A stretch of 64,000 nucleotides of DNA from Lentinus brumalis (Eukaryota; Basidiomycota; Agaricomycetes; Polyporales; Polyporaceae), in assembly GCA_001792895.1 (NCBI GenBank), contig MARA01000002.1, forward strand, positions 2,046,001 through 2,110,000, given 5' to 3'. Shown here one piece after another: positions 46,734 through 57,486 of this stretch (positions within the stretch are counted from its first letter, which is position 1; each line of letters starts with the position of its first letter). Both the position numbers and the translations under genes were made by a program. Below the pieces are notes generated by a model. That model had not been told where the DNA came from. It did no database searches and was given only the letters and a program-made list of their open reading frames with translations.

Positions 46734-47917
46734 ATGGCCAAGAAGGTATTGATGCTACATGGGTACGGATTGGATTTAGTGTTATCCGAGTACATCTTCA
46801 TCTGGCCGCCTCGATGTCTAGGTACGCCCAAAATGCCAACATTTTCAGCAAGAGAGTATGCGTATCGTTGCAGCCTGGCTTGTGACTATGACTGATCAGA
46901 CCCACAGATGGGAGCCCTCCGTAAGACATGCGGAAAGGATGTCGACTTCGGTACCGTGACGACCATGCAATTGCTCGAGACAGGCCGAGAGGCTGAACCC
47001 TCCTGTAGTCTTCATAGATGCTCCCCATGTTCTGACACCGGTCGACCTTGCTGAAGCCTTCCGGGTCAGCGAGTCGGAGACGTCATCACTGAACGATCTC
47101 GGCGCGCAAGAAGCATCCATCGACTCCGACCCCGCACTCGCCCCCGAGGCTGGTGGAAGGCCGACGCGGCTCGCACGAAGACCATCGGGGTGGAGGACTC
47201 TATCCTGCAGCTCCGCGATGTCCTCAGCAAAGACCACTACGATGGTATCTTTGGTTTCAGGTAAGCAGAAGACGTTGCCTGATGCTGGCTTCAGGCTAAC
47301 CCGTTCACCAAGCCAGGGTGCGGCCATGGCTGCGCTTATAGCTGCTTTGGTAAGCAGGCCCCTTGATGCATGTTTGCATCGTCCATGAACTTATGTGTCA
47401 ATAGCTCGAAAAGCCGGATGTCTACCCGCCGTTTCTGATCGACGGGAAGCCGCCGCACCCTCCTGTGTGAGTGCACCGTCTTTTCAGCCGGTCCATGTGT
47501 TTCTCTTATTAAGATTGTACTGCTACAGGACATTTTGCGTAGCTGCCGCTGGCTTCCGTCCCAAGAGTCCGCTCTGTGACTCGATACTGCTTCCGACATA
47601 TTCCACGCCTACTCTCCACATACTGGGACGCACCGACGTGATTGTCGTAGAGGAACGCTCAAAGCAACTGCTGGAGGTCTCCGCTAACAAGCGCGTCGAG
47701 TGGCATGATGGAGGTACGCGACGGTGACAATGCATCGATTTACAGCGTGAAGTCATGTCATGATGTTTCAGGACACTTCATACCGTCAAAGGCCAACTGG
47801 CGCAACTTTGTCAAGGCGTACTTGAAGGACCCGTTGGGAGAGATCCCGTCGCCAGGGCCCGCAACAGCGTCGCAGCCCGCGTCAGGAACTGCGACACCCG
47901 AGACGCCTCGATTGTAG
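46734..47917 (+). pseudogene. FSH-family serine hydrolase copy A, frame disrupted
   Basis: The exon layout matches copy B: 46734-46762, 46822-46855, 46908-46950, 47009-47260, 47313-47349, 47405-47466, 47529-47713 and 47772-47917. Coding matches include KKVLMLHGYAQNANIFSK, FIDAPHVLTPVDLAEAFR, KPDVYPPFLIDGKPPHPP, AAAGFRPKSPL, LGRTDVIVVEERSKQLLEV (Asp of the triad) and GGHFIPSKANW (His). Near 47145, relative to copy B, one base is missing besides a 6-nt deletion, so WKADAARTKTIGVEDS falls out of frame. Normal splicing then leaves the nucleophile GFSQGAA unreadable. If the 52-nt intron 47261-47312 is retained, the frame returns, but a divergent 70-residue stretch and PSQGAAMA replace GFSQGAA. Active enzyme is therefore unlikely. 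Confidence 0.65.
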
Positions 47918-49007
47918 GGACGTCTAGTCGTCAACACTGCGCGAGGCCAAGGGGTTGTGGGACGGCGCGAAGTTGAGCAAGCGAGGACCGCCGCGCTTTT
48001 GGGTACAGCGCAGACTCTCGCAGGGCGAAACGTTGTTACACCACACGATGCAGCGTGGGACAGCGAGAGGGGTCGCTTGCGCAAGATCTCGCGGGATAAA
48101 GCGGAGATACTGACGGTAATCCAGGCAACCTCGCCCAGTCGCATCGTCACCAACAGTTATAAATGATCTTATTCAGCACACTCGTCAAGACCATGTTCCA
48201 CATGCCTCCACATGTAGGTACAAGACTGGTACAAGATCTACGTGTTGTCTATTTCATACTCGTGGCTCCGCGGTCTAGAGTCTTTCATCAATCAGGCTGC
48301 TGTAGCACTCGTAAGAGAAGATCACGCAAACAAAGAGGAAGACGACGAGCGAAAGCAAGGGAGAGGCAGAGGCGCGTACCAACCTACGGAATCGTCAACG
48401 GTCGACCAGGATCATGACGGTCAATATCTCAATCCCGTACGGACTCTCTATACGACGTTCAGCTGAATGTCCTTGACGAGCACGTACCTCAGATGAATCA
48501 CAAGTATTGACAGTGAAGCCCAGATAAGTAAGTGTTCGAAAGCAGCAGTACTGAGGGTGGCAGTGCGCAGCGTGTGGTGCAAGAACAAGCCACTCGGCTC
48601 TCGACCGGACCGGGCTCGCAAGTATCGCACTCCCGCCATTGAGTGTCCCCGCTAACCACACCCTTGCTGTTTTTACAGGCTCAAGTACGAGTCCTATCCT
48701 TTACCTCACCTACGCCGCGCTGGACTGTGCGACGCGACGCGACCCGGGCCCTCCCGTTGTCCCTCGCTGTTCCTCTAACTTGAAGCACACCACAATCCGG
48801 CCGCGCAAGAACAGGGAAGCTCACGCAATGTCTTGTTGCGTCTCCACTCTATTGTCTGCGCTATCTCCGATGTATCCTTGTCGTCTGTGACTACTTAGGC
48901 AGCCCTGCGATGCGTCGTACTTCACTCGGCCAAACGCGATTCCTTCACACATCATCTTGTGTTCGCTCTCGCTCTCCCGCCCATATCAACAAATTTGACT
49001 GAACAAC
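47918..49007. other. Spacer between FSH copies
   Basis: 3' flank of copy A and promoter of copy B. It carries only short ORFs; no repeat or RNA gene recognised. Confidence 0.45.
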
Positions 49008-50184
49008 ATGGTCAAGAAAGTATTGATGCTACATGGGTACGCAGTGCTTCAAGTTCTGTGAGGGTATAACTCACATATCTTCCGCTACTGAATTGTTATT
49101 TCCAGGTACGCCCAGAATGCCAACATTTTCAGCAAGAGAGTAAGTGTATCGTTCGCAAACTGACGTGTAACGACTGATTAGACCCACAGATGGGAGCCCT
49201 CCGCAATGCATGCGGAAAGGATGTCGAATTCGGTATGGCCATGGAGCCTCGCGACAGGGCGAGAGGCTAACTTACCCTCCGACAGTCTTCATAGACGCTC
49301 CTCACGTTTTGGTACCGGTCGACTTTGCTGATGCCTTCCGAGCCAAACCCGGGACATCTTCACTGAGCGATTCCGGCGCCCAAGGAACGTCCACCGACTC
49401 CGACTCCGACCCCGCACTCGCACCCCGATACTGGTGGAACTTGAAGGCCGACCCGGCCGCTCGCTCGAAGACGATCGGGGTAGAGGACTCGATTTTGCTG
49501 CTCCGCGATGTCCTCAGCAAAGACCACTACGATGGTATCTTGGGTTTCAGGTCAGCGGAAGACGTTGTCTAATACTGGCGTTAGGCTGACCCGTTCTCCA
49601 AGCCAAGGTGCGGCCATGGCGGCGCTCGTGGCAGCCTTGGTAAGTTCGGCCTCGCATGCATACATGTTTCGTTCGTGAACTCATGCGTCGATAGCTCGAG
49701 AAGCCGAATCTCTACCCGCCCTTCCTGATTAATGGGAAACCGCCACATCCTCCTGTGTGAGTGCACCATCTTTTCAGCCCTGTCAAGTGTGTTCCTTAGC
49801 ATGACTGTAATGCCACAGGACATTTTGCGTAGCTGCCGCTGGCTTTCGTCCCATGAGCCCACTCTTCGACTCTATACTGCTCCCGACCTATTCCACGCCC
49901 ACTCTCCACATACTGGGACGCACCGACGTGATCGTCGTAGAAGAACGCTCCAAGCAGCTGCTAGAGGTCTCCACTAACAAGCGCGTCGAATGGCATCATG
50001 GAGGTATGCAACGGTGACAATGAATCGGTTCACAGCGCGCTGAACAAGTCCTGCTGTGATGTATCCAGGACACTTCATCCCGCCAAAGGCCAACCGCAAC
50101 ATCATCAAGGCGTGCTTGGAGGACCCGTTGGGAGAGATTCTGTCGCCGCATCGCAGCCTGCGTCAGGAACGGCGACACCCGTGA
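49008..50184 (+). CDS. FSH-family serine hydrolase copy B, 256 aa
   Basis: Exons 49008-49036, 49106-49139, 49190-49232, 49286-49550, 49603-49639, 49695-49756, 49819-50003 and 50069-50184 give 256 aa. It starts MVKKVLMLHGYAQNANIFSK, the usual FSH1 opening. Catalytic Ser sits in GFSQGAAMAAL, built across the fifth exon border; Asp in LGRTDVIVVEE; His in GGHFIPPKAN. FSH1-type alpha/beta hydrolases are cytosolic esterases related to human OVCA2; natural substrates are poorly known. Relative to copy A the tail has a small deletion and a shifted frame after GEILSPH, ending early at 50184. This tail is probably unstructured, so the enzyme should be intact. Confidence 0.87.
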
Positions 50185-50843
50185 CGCCTCGATTGTAGGG
50201 ACATCTATGATAGACGTCAAACCTCAAACACGTATAGTTTACCATATGCATCACGCGTGCATCACGGAGGAAACGGTGAACGGTGAACATGCAAGCACCT
50301 GCTCAAGCACTGTCAGTCGCAAGCTACTAGTACTTAATCATGCAGGTAGAGCGTCTACACCTGCTTACACGGACAGTACCAGAAAGCGACCGCGACCGCC
50401 GTTACAAAAATCTCCCCTTGATGACCAACGACCGGGATCGTGACAAGAGGACGGACGCATTTGACTCCGTACGACGTGCTTTGTTCCGACTATCATTCTG
50501 TGGAAGTTGGCAAGTACTCAGGTGGGACAGCAGCTCTGAGGCAAAACAAAACCGCAAGTCCAGGAAATCGCCGTCAGGCATAGACATATGTATTCTGCAT
50601 GATTGACGCGCCCGAGATGCGCCTGAGCGAACCGCTCCTGCAGCGAGCAGCCACGCAGACCCACCACATGCACATCGAGGGAAGAGGGATGCATAGTGAT
50701 GGTGATGGTACATGGTACATGATTCATATATATGTGCATAGATGCGCGAGCAGATCAGCCGTCGACAGGACAGGCAGCACTGAGTAGAGGGTGATAGCGA
50801 CAACACTGCGTCCACGGCAGGCGAGAAATCGGGCCCGACCTGC
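50185..50843. other. Convergent intergenic region
   Basis: 3' flanks of FSH copy B (+) and the tail-anchored protein gene (-). No gene seen. Confidence 0.5.
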
Positions 50844-51899
50844 TCAGAGGGAAGAGAGGCAGTAGAACACGACCAGCCCGCCGACAGCACCCGCGACGAG
50901 GGTGTCGACAAACGTGTTCCGGACCTTGTGAGGGTCCTCGGGGAATGTGCCAATGCGCTCATTGCGCTCGGTACTGAGCCCGCGCGCGAAGTCGTATGGC
51001 TCTCCTGCTTCGGCGGAAGCGGCTCTGGATCCTGTTGGGTCCAGCACAATCGTGTCGCCGCGGCGCACGGGCTTGCGCGGCGTCTGCGCGTCGACAATGG
51101 CATCGACGGCATTGCGGTCGCGGCCGACAGCAATCCACCACGAATGATCGCGCGTGGGGGTGGTGCGAGTTGGCGTGAGGGGCTCTGTCTTCACGCGATG
51201 ATCCAGGTGGACGACTCTCGTATAGAGGCCTTCGTCCTGTGCGGCAGAGGCGATGGCGGTGACGTCGTCACGCGGGCTGCTGTACAAAGACGCGAGTGGC
51301 GTGCTTTGCCCGAGGACCAGGGAGAGTCCGCGCGATACGCGCTTCAAGATCGTCGAGGAGGAGGTAGTGGAGACAGTACTCTGGGTGTCGGAGGTGTTGT
51401 CCGGGACAAAATCGAAATCATCGGTGCTCTGTGTCCCGTCCTCCTCATCACTCTCCTCGTGCCCATCGACATTGATTACCTCTGTGTGACGGGGACGACC
51501 AGGGAAGGCCCGCCGCTGGGGCCGAGCAGGCGACGCACGAGAGCCACTCGCAGGCTCAGTGGACACCCACGAACCACTCCTCTCAGGGATCTCCTGGAAG
51601 GGGTTGGGCTGAGGAGGGTCCCGATCGACCCAGTTCGGGTTGGGACGATGCCAATATCCCGACGAGGACGGATCGAAAGTGAAGTCAGGGATTGACCGCG
51701 ACCTGGTGGATGATTCGGCGAGCGTCGGAACGCGGTTGTCGTTGTCGTTGTCGTCGTCCGAGACTGGGAGGCACTCGGCGGGCACGGACGAGTCGCGAGG
51801 ACAGACGGGGATACCGTAGGGACGCTTATGTCCCGCCATGAGATGGCCGCACTTCTGGCAGACGGGCTTCTTGCGGGAGCTGCTTCCTGGGGGGCTCAT
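50844..51899 (-). CDS. Tail-anchored protein with N-terminal Cys motif, 351 aa
   Basis: One exon, 351 aa from the Met at 51899 (MSPPGSSSRKKPVCQKCGHL). Residues about 14-33 form a putative metal-binding motif C-x2-C-x2-H with a further His and a C in GIPVCPRDSS. The middle is acidic and Ser/Thr-rich (DDDNDNDNR, HEESDEEDG, DTQSTVSTTSSST). The last 20 residues are one hydrophobic span (DTLVAGAVGGLVVFYCLSSL) with almost nothing after it, the layout of a tail-anchored membrane protein facing the cytosol. The frame stays open upstream to 52160, but that stretch lacks the same character and is probably 5' UTR or intron. No family recognised; many basidiomycetes carry similar Cys-motif proteins of unknown role. 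Confidence 0.7.
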   Translation of the reverse strand: MSPPGSSSRKKPVCQKCGHLMAGHKRPYGIPVCPRDSSVPAECLPVSDDDNDNDNRVPTLAESSTRSRSIPDFTFDPSSSGYWHRPNPNWVDRDPPQPNPFQEIPERSGSWVSTEPASGSRASPARPQRRAFPGRPRHTEVINVDGHEESDEEDGTQSTDDFDFVPDNTSDTQSTVSTTSSSTILKRVSRGLSLVLGQSTPLASLYSSPRDDVTAIASAAQDEGLYTRVVHLDHRVKTEPLTPTRTTPTRDHSWWIAVGRDRNAVDAIVDAQTPRKPVRRGDTIVLDPTGSRAASAEAGEPYDFARGLSTERNERIGTFPEDPHKVRNTFVDTLVAGAVGGLVVFYCLSSL

Positions 51900-52553
51900 G
51901 TCGTCCTGCGGTCGGTCGGGGGTGCGCGGATGGCGGGGCGGTGATTGCTTGACCTGGAAGAGATTCGCGGAAGAAGTCAGCATCGCGCGGTGTACTTGGT
52001 CCAAGAGCTCCAGGCAGTCAGACGTGAACGAAGCGCAGAAGGATGAGAAGATACTGCGCTCCGCGCGGGCGAGGTAGAAGAGGGACGAGGATACATACCC
52101 TTTTGACACGGGGATGCTCCTGAGCATACGGCTCGGAGGTGTGACAAAGGGGAGCAACATTCTTTATAGGACTCACCCAGGAAGCAGGTTGTCCAAGGCC
52201 AAAGAAGCAGAGGACGAGTACAAGCGAGGGCGGCGACCCTCGCTAGAGACGATGAGAGTAGAAAGAGAGCCGTGAAAGGCATCCATCTCTGCCTTTCGCG
52301 GCACAACGTTTATGGGCGCCCCCCGGATCGCACAGCCGCCGTTGCGCAGGGACGCGGTGTCGTGACCGCGGGCCCTCTCTCAGACAATGTCGCCCTCCAG
52401 AACAACGTAGCGAAGGGATATTCCGTGGTATATAGCACTACTATGGTACAGGATCAGAATGTACAAGGGAATTCATAAGTAGGTCGTAGATGTCGTAGAT
52501 AGCACAAGCTCTGGCCTCTAAGCTGCCGAGCCGGGGGGGCATAGAAGACGGGT
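51900..52553. other. Intergenic, no gene seen
   Basis: 5' flank of the tail-anchored protein gene and 3' flank of KHA1, both minus strand. It holds an open upstream extension of the former frame (to 52160) that I do not consider coding. Confidence 0.45.
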
Positions 52554-55500
52554 TCACTGCTTCTGCGCAGCCTGCATGACAAGTAGACTGGCACTCGTGC
52601 CCGTCGCGACGAATGCGCAGGCGACATCTCCCAGGGTCTTCGGCAGGTCCGACTCGAGCGACGCGTTCCGCTCGACGCACAGCTCCTGCAGCTCAGCATG
52701 ATGCGACTCGACCGCCATCCGCCGCGACCGTCCAACTACGACGACCTGCCGCGCATTGGAAGCAGCAGAACGCGAGACGAGGTCAACGAGCGTGTGCAGG
52801 GGCTTGCTCGACGTCTCTTCCAGGAACGTCACGCGCGAAATTGCCCCGGCGAGTTCCGGCACAGCAGAAGTCGTCAGCTTCGTCCAAAGGATGCTGTCTG
52901 CGGTCTCCGAAGCAAGCCTCGTTTGTGTCGTCTGGACTCCATACACCGTGTCAGGGAAAACCGTCTGCACAAGAAACCCCGGTCAGTCAAAAAGACTCTT
53001 CATCTCCGTCAGGGACAGGACGAGAAGCCAAGACACTCACGTTATGCACGCTGCTCTGCAGTAGAGTCTGCGCCTTCGCGTGATCGATGGAGTTGAGCGG
53101 TGTCAGTTCATCGTCGCCGACCTTCTTCATCTTGACCACCGTCGCTGACACCGCTGCATTCAGAGCCAATTGAACGACGAATGAAAGGGCAGCACGGTCA
53201 TCCGGCCCGCCAAAGAACGGCATGAAGACGTGGTACTGGGCGCCGCTTTCGAACGCCTGTGGGAAGCCGCGATCCCAGAACAGCGCGACGTCTGCGGGTG
53301 CGTCTGCGAAGACACGGCGGATGAAATGCGAGTGCGCAGCGACCGAGCCGTGGTCCCGCTCGCGCTTCTGCTGGAAGAGCCCGTCGAAGGGAGATGTGGA
53401 CACAGGGGTTGCGTGGGAACCAGACGCGTCGTTCGCGGTCTCGGTTGTCTCTTCGACAGACGCAAGTCCACTTGTCCAAGGAAGGATGACCAACTGGCTA
53501 GAGGCTGCACGAGCATGTTGCGCGACGTTTTCGGAGAAGTCCTCATAGCCGACGACAGCGAGCGAGGTTGAGACAGTCATGCGATTGAGGTAGCCGTGAG
53601 TCTTCAAGATGGCGAGGACGGGGTCACTCTGGACCAGCGAGTCTGCTGCCTGCGACTTGAGCACCGCTGACGTCCGGTTCGTGAGTTCGATGAGGCGCAG
53701 AGCGTCCAGGGAGACCCTGGGCTCCTGTATCTGACGACCGTGGGGCAGGCTAGGCAGACCATGCCCATGGGCAAGAGCAGCCTTCTCGTATTTGCTGGAG
53801 TCCGTGCTAGAGTCATCGGAAGTAGACTCGGGAGCTGAATGAGACTGGAGCAGCTGAGTCAGTGTCATGACGGCGGGAAGCTGTTCGAGGCGGTCGACGA
53901 CCACAGTAAAGCGCGACCTGAGGGCATCCCCGAAGTCGCCCGGTGGCGCGCTCGTGCCGTCCTCCACGGTGGCGTTGGTGGAAGGCGACAGCTGCTGGAC
54001 GGCACTGGCGTGCACTCGGTACTTGGGCGGGTAGAAGAGGATGGTGAGGGGAGTGGTCATGAATGTCAGGACCAGTGCGTGGAGGACAAACATCGAGAAC
54101 GTGCGCGTGTCGAGGATACCGGCTGAGAGACCAACGTTGAGCACGATAAGCTCAACTAGACTGTGTCGCGCAATGAATCGGGTCAGTGAGAGGCATATAG
54201 ACGGTTCAAAGTTGGCTCACCCCTTGCAACTCATGAGTGTGCCAATGGCGCCCGCCTCGCGGAAGTTGAAGCCCGTCAGCTTGGCAGTAATGGCACATCC
54301 CAGGAACTTGGAGAAGAAAGCGACGACACAAATGAGAACCACATAGCCCCAGGTAATGCCATTGTCGAGTAGGCCCAAGTCCGTGCGCAGACCAGAGAGT
54401 GCGAAATACTGCGGACCAGAAGAATTGAGTGTTCGCATACACGGGGAGAAAGTATGAAATCGTACTCACAAGAGGAAGCAAGAGGATGGAGACAAGATCC
54501 TCCAGCTTTTCCACGAGCGCAATAGCGTATCCGTTGTCTTTGGGGATAACGAGGCCCGCTAAGAAGCCGCCCTGATGATTGCCCAAGCGTCAGTACTTAG
54601 CTTACCACGACACTCGGAGATAGAGGTAACGCACGAAGATGGCGTGAATGCCAATGATGTCGGTGTAGAACCCAGATATGAGTACCAGCACGATTGTGAC
54701 AGTCATCATCATCGCCGATGGCACGCCTGCATCCAAGCTGCCGGACTTCTTCGCAAGCCAGCGGTACGCCCACTTGATGGGGAAGCATATGAACAGCACA
54801 TAAGCAATGCCGGCGAGGAGGACCCATAGGGCTGTAAGACCGCTTGATGCGTTGATGAGCGCGACACTAAGCGCAAGCAAAATCCATCCAACCACTGTTC
54901 AAATGCAATGTCGTGAGTGAGCCGAGCTACGCCGTCCGCGGAAATCCAGCGCGTAGTGCGTACCATCATTGCCAACGCCGGCTGACAGGACAACCACTCC
55001 CACAGTCGTGTCGAGAAGTTTCAGCTCGGTCAGGATCCGACATAGAACTGGGAAGGCGGTGATGCCGACCGCGACCGCGACGAAGAGGACAAAGTAGCCG
55101 AAGTTGGCAGTTCCGTCTGTAAACTGGTGGTAGATGGGCACTGCGAGCGCAGCCCCGAGCCCGAGGGGGATAATGAGGCCGGCGACGGAGATGGCGAAAG
55201 AAGCCTTCGCGTTGCGCCGGATGACGCGCGTGTCTATTTCCATCCCGACAAGGAACAGGAACAGGACGAGGCCGACATTTGCGGTGAGGTTCAAGATGGG
55301 TATCGAGTCCTTCGGGAAGATCGTGGCGGTGAATTTCGGGATGTGGCCCATGACGGACGGGCCGAGGAGCACGCCACCGATGACCTCTGCGATGACTCGG
55401 GGCTGGCGGATACGAGAGAGGAAGAGGGCAAGCAGCTGGGTCATGCCGATGATGATTACTGGCCGCGAACATTGTCAAATGAGGCACTGGCGGCATATAG

Positions 55501-55710
55501 ATGTGAACGGTACAACTCACTGACTTGAATGACCCATAAGCGGATCGGATCGTTGGCATTGTACTCTGCCGGATTGTCCCCAGCGAAGACACCAGCCTGG
55601 TGGTTGAAGACGTCAGCCAAACCACAGGTGGCCAGAGCTACGAAACTCACCTGGGCAGGTGCCTCTGCTCTGCTCACAAGCCTCAGCACGTCATCCGAAA
55701 ACGCTCCCAT
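52554..55710 (-). CDS. KHA1: K+/H+ antiporter, KHA1-like (CPA2 family), 903 aa
   Basis: Eight exons (55710-55651, 55596-55521, 55458-54964, 54894-54635, 54571-54470, 54408-54221, 54160-53041, 52964-52554) give 903 aa. The transporter domain (about residues 30-470) has some 12 spans: ALFLSRIRQPRVIAEVIGG, LLGPSVMGH, LFLFLVGMEID, TAFPVLCRILTELKLLD, FLAGLVIPKDNGY and GTLMSCKGLVELIVLN. The Asp within the GVGND loop after LDTTVGVVVLSAG is the expected ion-binding residue. The long cytosolic half carries a nucleotide-binding (UspA-like) fold (SQLVILPW, DVALFWDRGF, VVVVGRSRRM). The CPA2 relative in yeast, Kha1, works in Golgi or endosomal K+ and pH control. Substrate assignment rests on family. Confidence 0.92.
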
Positions 55711-56414
55711 CCTGGCGTAGTGACGGTCTGGCGAACGTCGGGTGGGGGAGATGGACAGGGGGCCAAAAGTCGAATGTCGAGAGGACATGCCTTAAGTACC
55801 GGATCTCCGTACCTGTTGATCGAATCTAGCCCGCCTATCATTGGGCTCACCCGATTGCGGGGCGGGACGCTGGTCTGAGGCGGTGCTGGTATGCATGTAT
55901 GTATCAGTCGTCTTCTATGGTGGCATTAGATCTGGCGTACAGCTGTCATAGGGAGACGATGGAGGGGTCCTCAGGCCTCAGGCCTCAGGTTTGACGACGT
56001 TTCCCGGAGTCTCATTTGCCCTCTAAGCTCTAAAGCCTAAGGAGCGATCCTAGGCCTTCCCAGGCTCTATTTGAATGATCACATACTTATGTGCTTCGAG
56101 TGTCAGCTGCCCAGCTAGGAGGACAACAGGCGTACAGGAGGAGGAGGCCAAGGCTGACATTTCTTGGCGTCTCGGAGCCAGATGTCTAACGTCATCCCTT
56201 GGACGTCCGCGCTGAGATAGAGTTCGCTGGGTAGCCTCGGTCTGAGGTCGTGCCTGTCCTGCCACGGCTCACAACGTAGGGGTCCTTGAAGTGATGAAAA
56301 TAAGCACAAGCCAAAGACAGGTATTCAGAATATTACACGAGAGCAACATACGCGGACACGAGACCAAGTACTAACAACACTCACGCCGGACATCGATAGG
56401 AGTACATATATGCA
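55711..56414. other. Intergenic with a short tandem repeat
   Basis: 5' flank of KHA1 and 3' flank of BUD31, both minus strand. Around 55970-55989 the 7-mer cctcagg occurs three times in tandem. No gene seen. Confidence 0.5.
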
Positions 56415-57088
56415 TCAAGAGTCGGAACTGCAACCTCTGCAACCTGTACCAGAGCTGTCAACAACATGAATGGAGAGAGCAGAGATATTGAACTTACCGC
56501 AATGGACACACTCTACTATGGTTCCCTGCCTAAGCTGTGCCTTCGGCACTCTGCAGATGCACGTCGATCCTTGATAGTTCATGTCCTGTTCAGATCATCA
56601 ATGAGCGGATTTTGTGATGAGATACGTGGTAAATGTGGCGAACCCTCGTTTGGATGCAGCGTATACAGCAGAGCTTCTCGTATCCGGGCTTCTTCCATTT
56701 GGCAATGAGACTGAACATCGAGGTGAGGCTTGAGGTGAGCACTGGATGCATATGAGGACTCACTTGGCATCTGCGTATCCCTCCTTCAAGAGCCAGTCAT
56801 ACAGTTCCTTGCTTATAGCCTCGCGCTTGTAGTACAGTTCGTAAATGTACCGTGAACGCGTATGCGAGATGCGCATGATGGGCCACAAGGACTCTGTTTT
56901 CCGCTTTCCTTCGTGCGACTCGTTCTCTGCGTCCCGCATCTTCTTTGCGTAGTCATCGAGAATCTGCAGTACGAGCAGCATGAGGAATGCGCCCAGGGAC
57001 GACATGGGAGGATCCTGGTACGTACACTCTCGATGTCCTCGAAGCCTTCTGGGGGCTTCTTCGTCCTCGTCGTGCGAATCTTTGGCAT
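56415..57088 (-). CDS. BUD31: Splicing factor BUD31 (G10 protein), 148 aa
   Basis: Five exons (57088-57026, 56963-56764, 56710-56644, 56585-56498, 56443-56415) give 148 aa, the family length. [20 protein letters not shown] opens the protein, then [73 protein letters not shown] and a Cys-rich zinc-binding end ([24 protein letters not shown]). Bud31 is a core component of the activated spliceosome (NineTeen-related complex). It is divergent from the REEP gene across a 398-bp shared promoter. Confidence 0.97.
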
Positions 57089-57486
57089 GTTGTGGGAATG
57101 GGAGGGATGTGTGGTCGCTGTAGCGGTCGAAGGACGTCGAGGCGGTGGCGGAAGACGAGGACGCGCGTTACGTAAGCTGCGCGTGCTGGGGCGGCCTCGC
57201 GGAGAGCACGCGTCGGACGCGACTGGGACTGGGACTGGGACTTGCCGCGGTGCTGCCACCGACGTCTGCCTATTTGAACCCTCTCGCCACGTTAGCTTTC
57301 TCTCTGCACATCGCGCTTCTCCTTGCACGCAGTCCCTCCCGCCTCTGGTGCTCCTGGAGGCCGCACACGACCCCTGGTCTCTGATCTCAACTGTTCATGC
57401 CCAACCACCAACACCGTATACACCTCTCTCGACATTAGCCTACTCCCGTGTCTGGCCTCGGTGCCTATCCTCCCCATTGCTGAGCC
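57089..57486. promoter_or_regulatory. Bidirectional promoter region BUD31 / REEP
   Basis: The two genes start back to back here. The region is GC-rich on the BUD31 side and contains a run of alternating GGGACT units near 57220-57240. No clear TATA box. Confidence 0.4.

Noticed and set aside
51900..52160. N-terminal extension of the tail-anchored protein
   Set aside because: Open but with different composition, and the Met at 51899 begins directly before the Cys motif.
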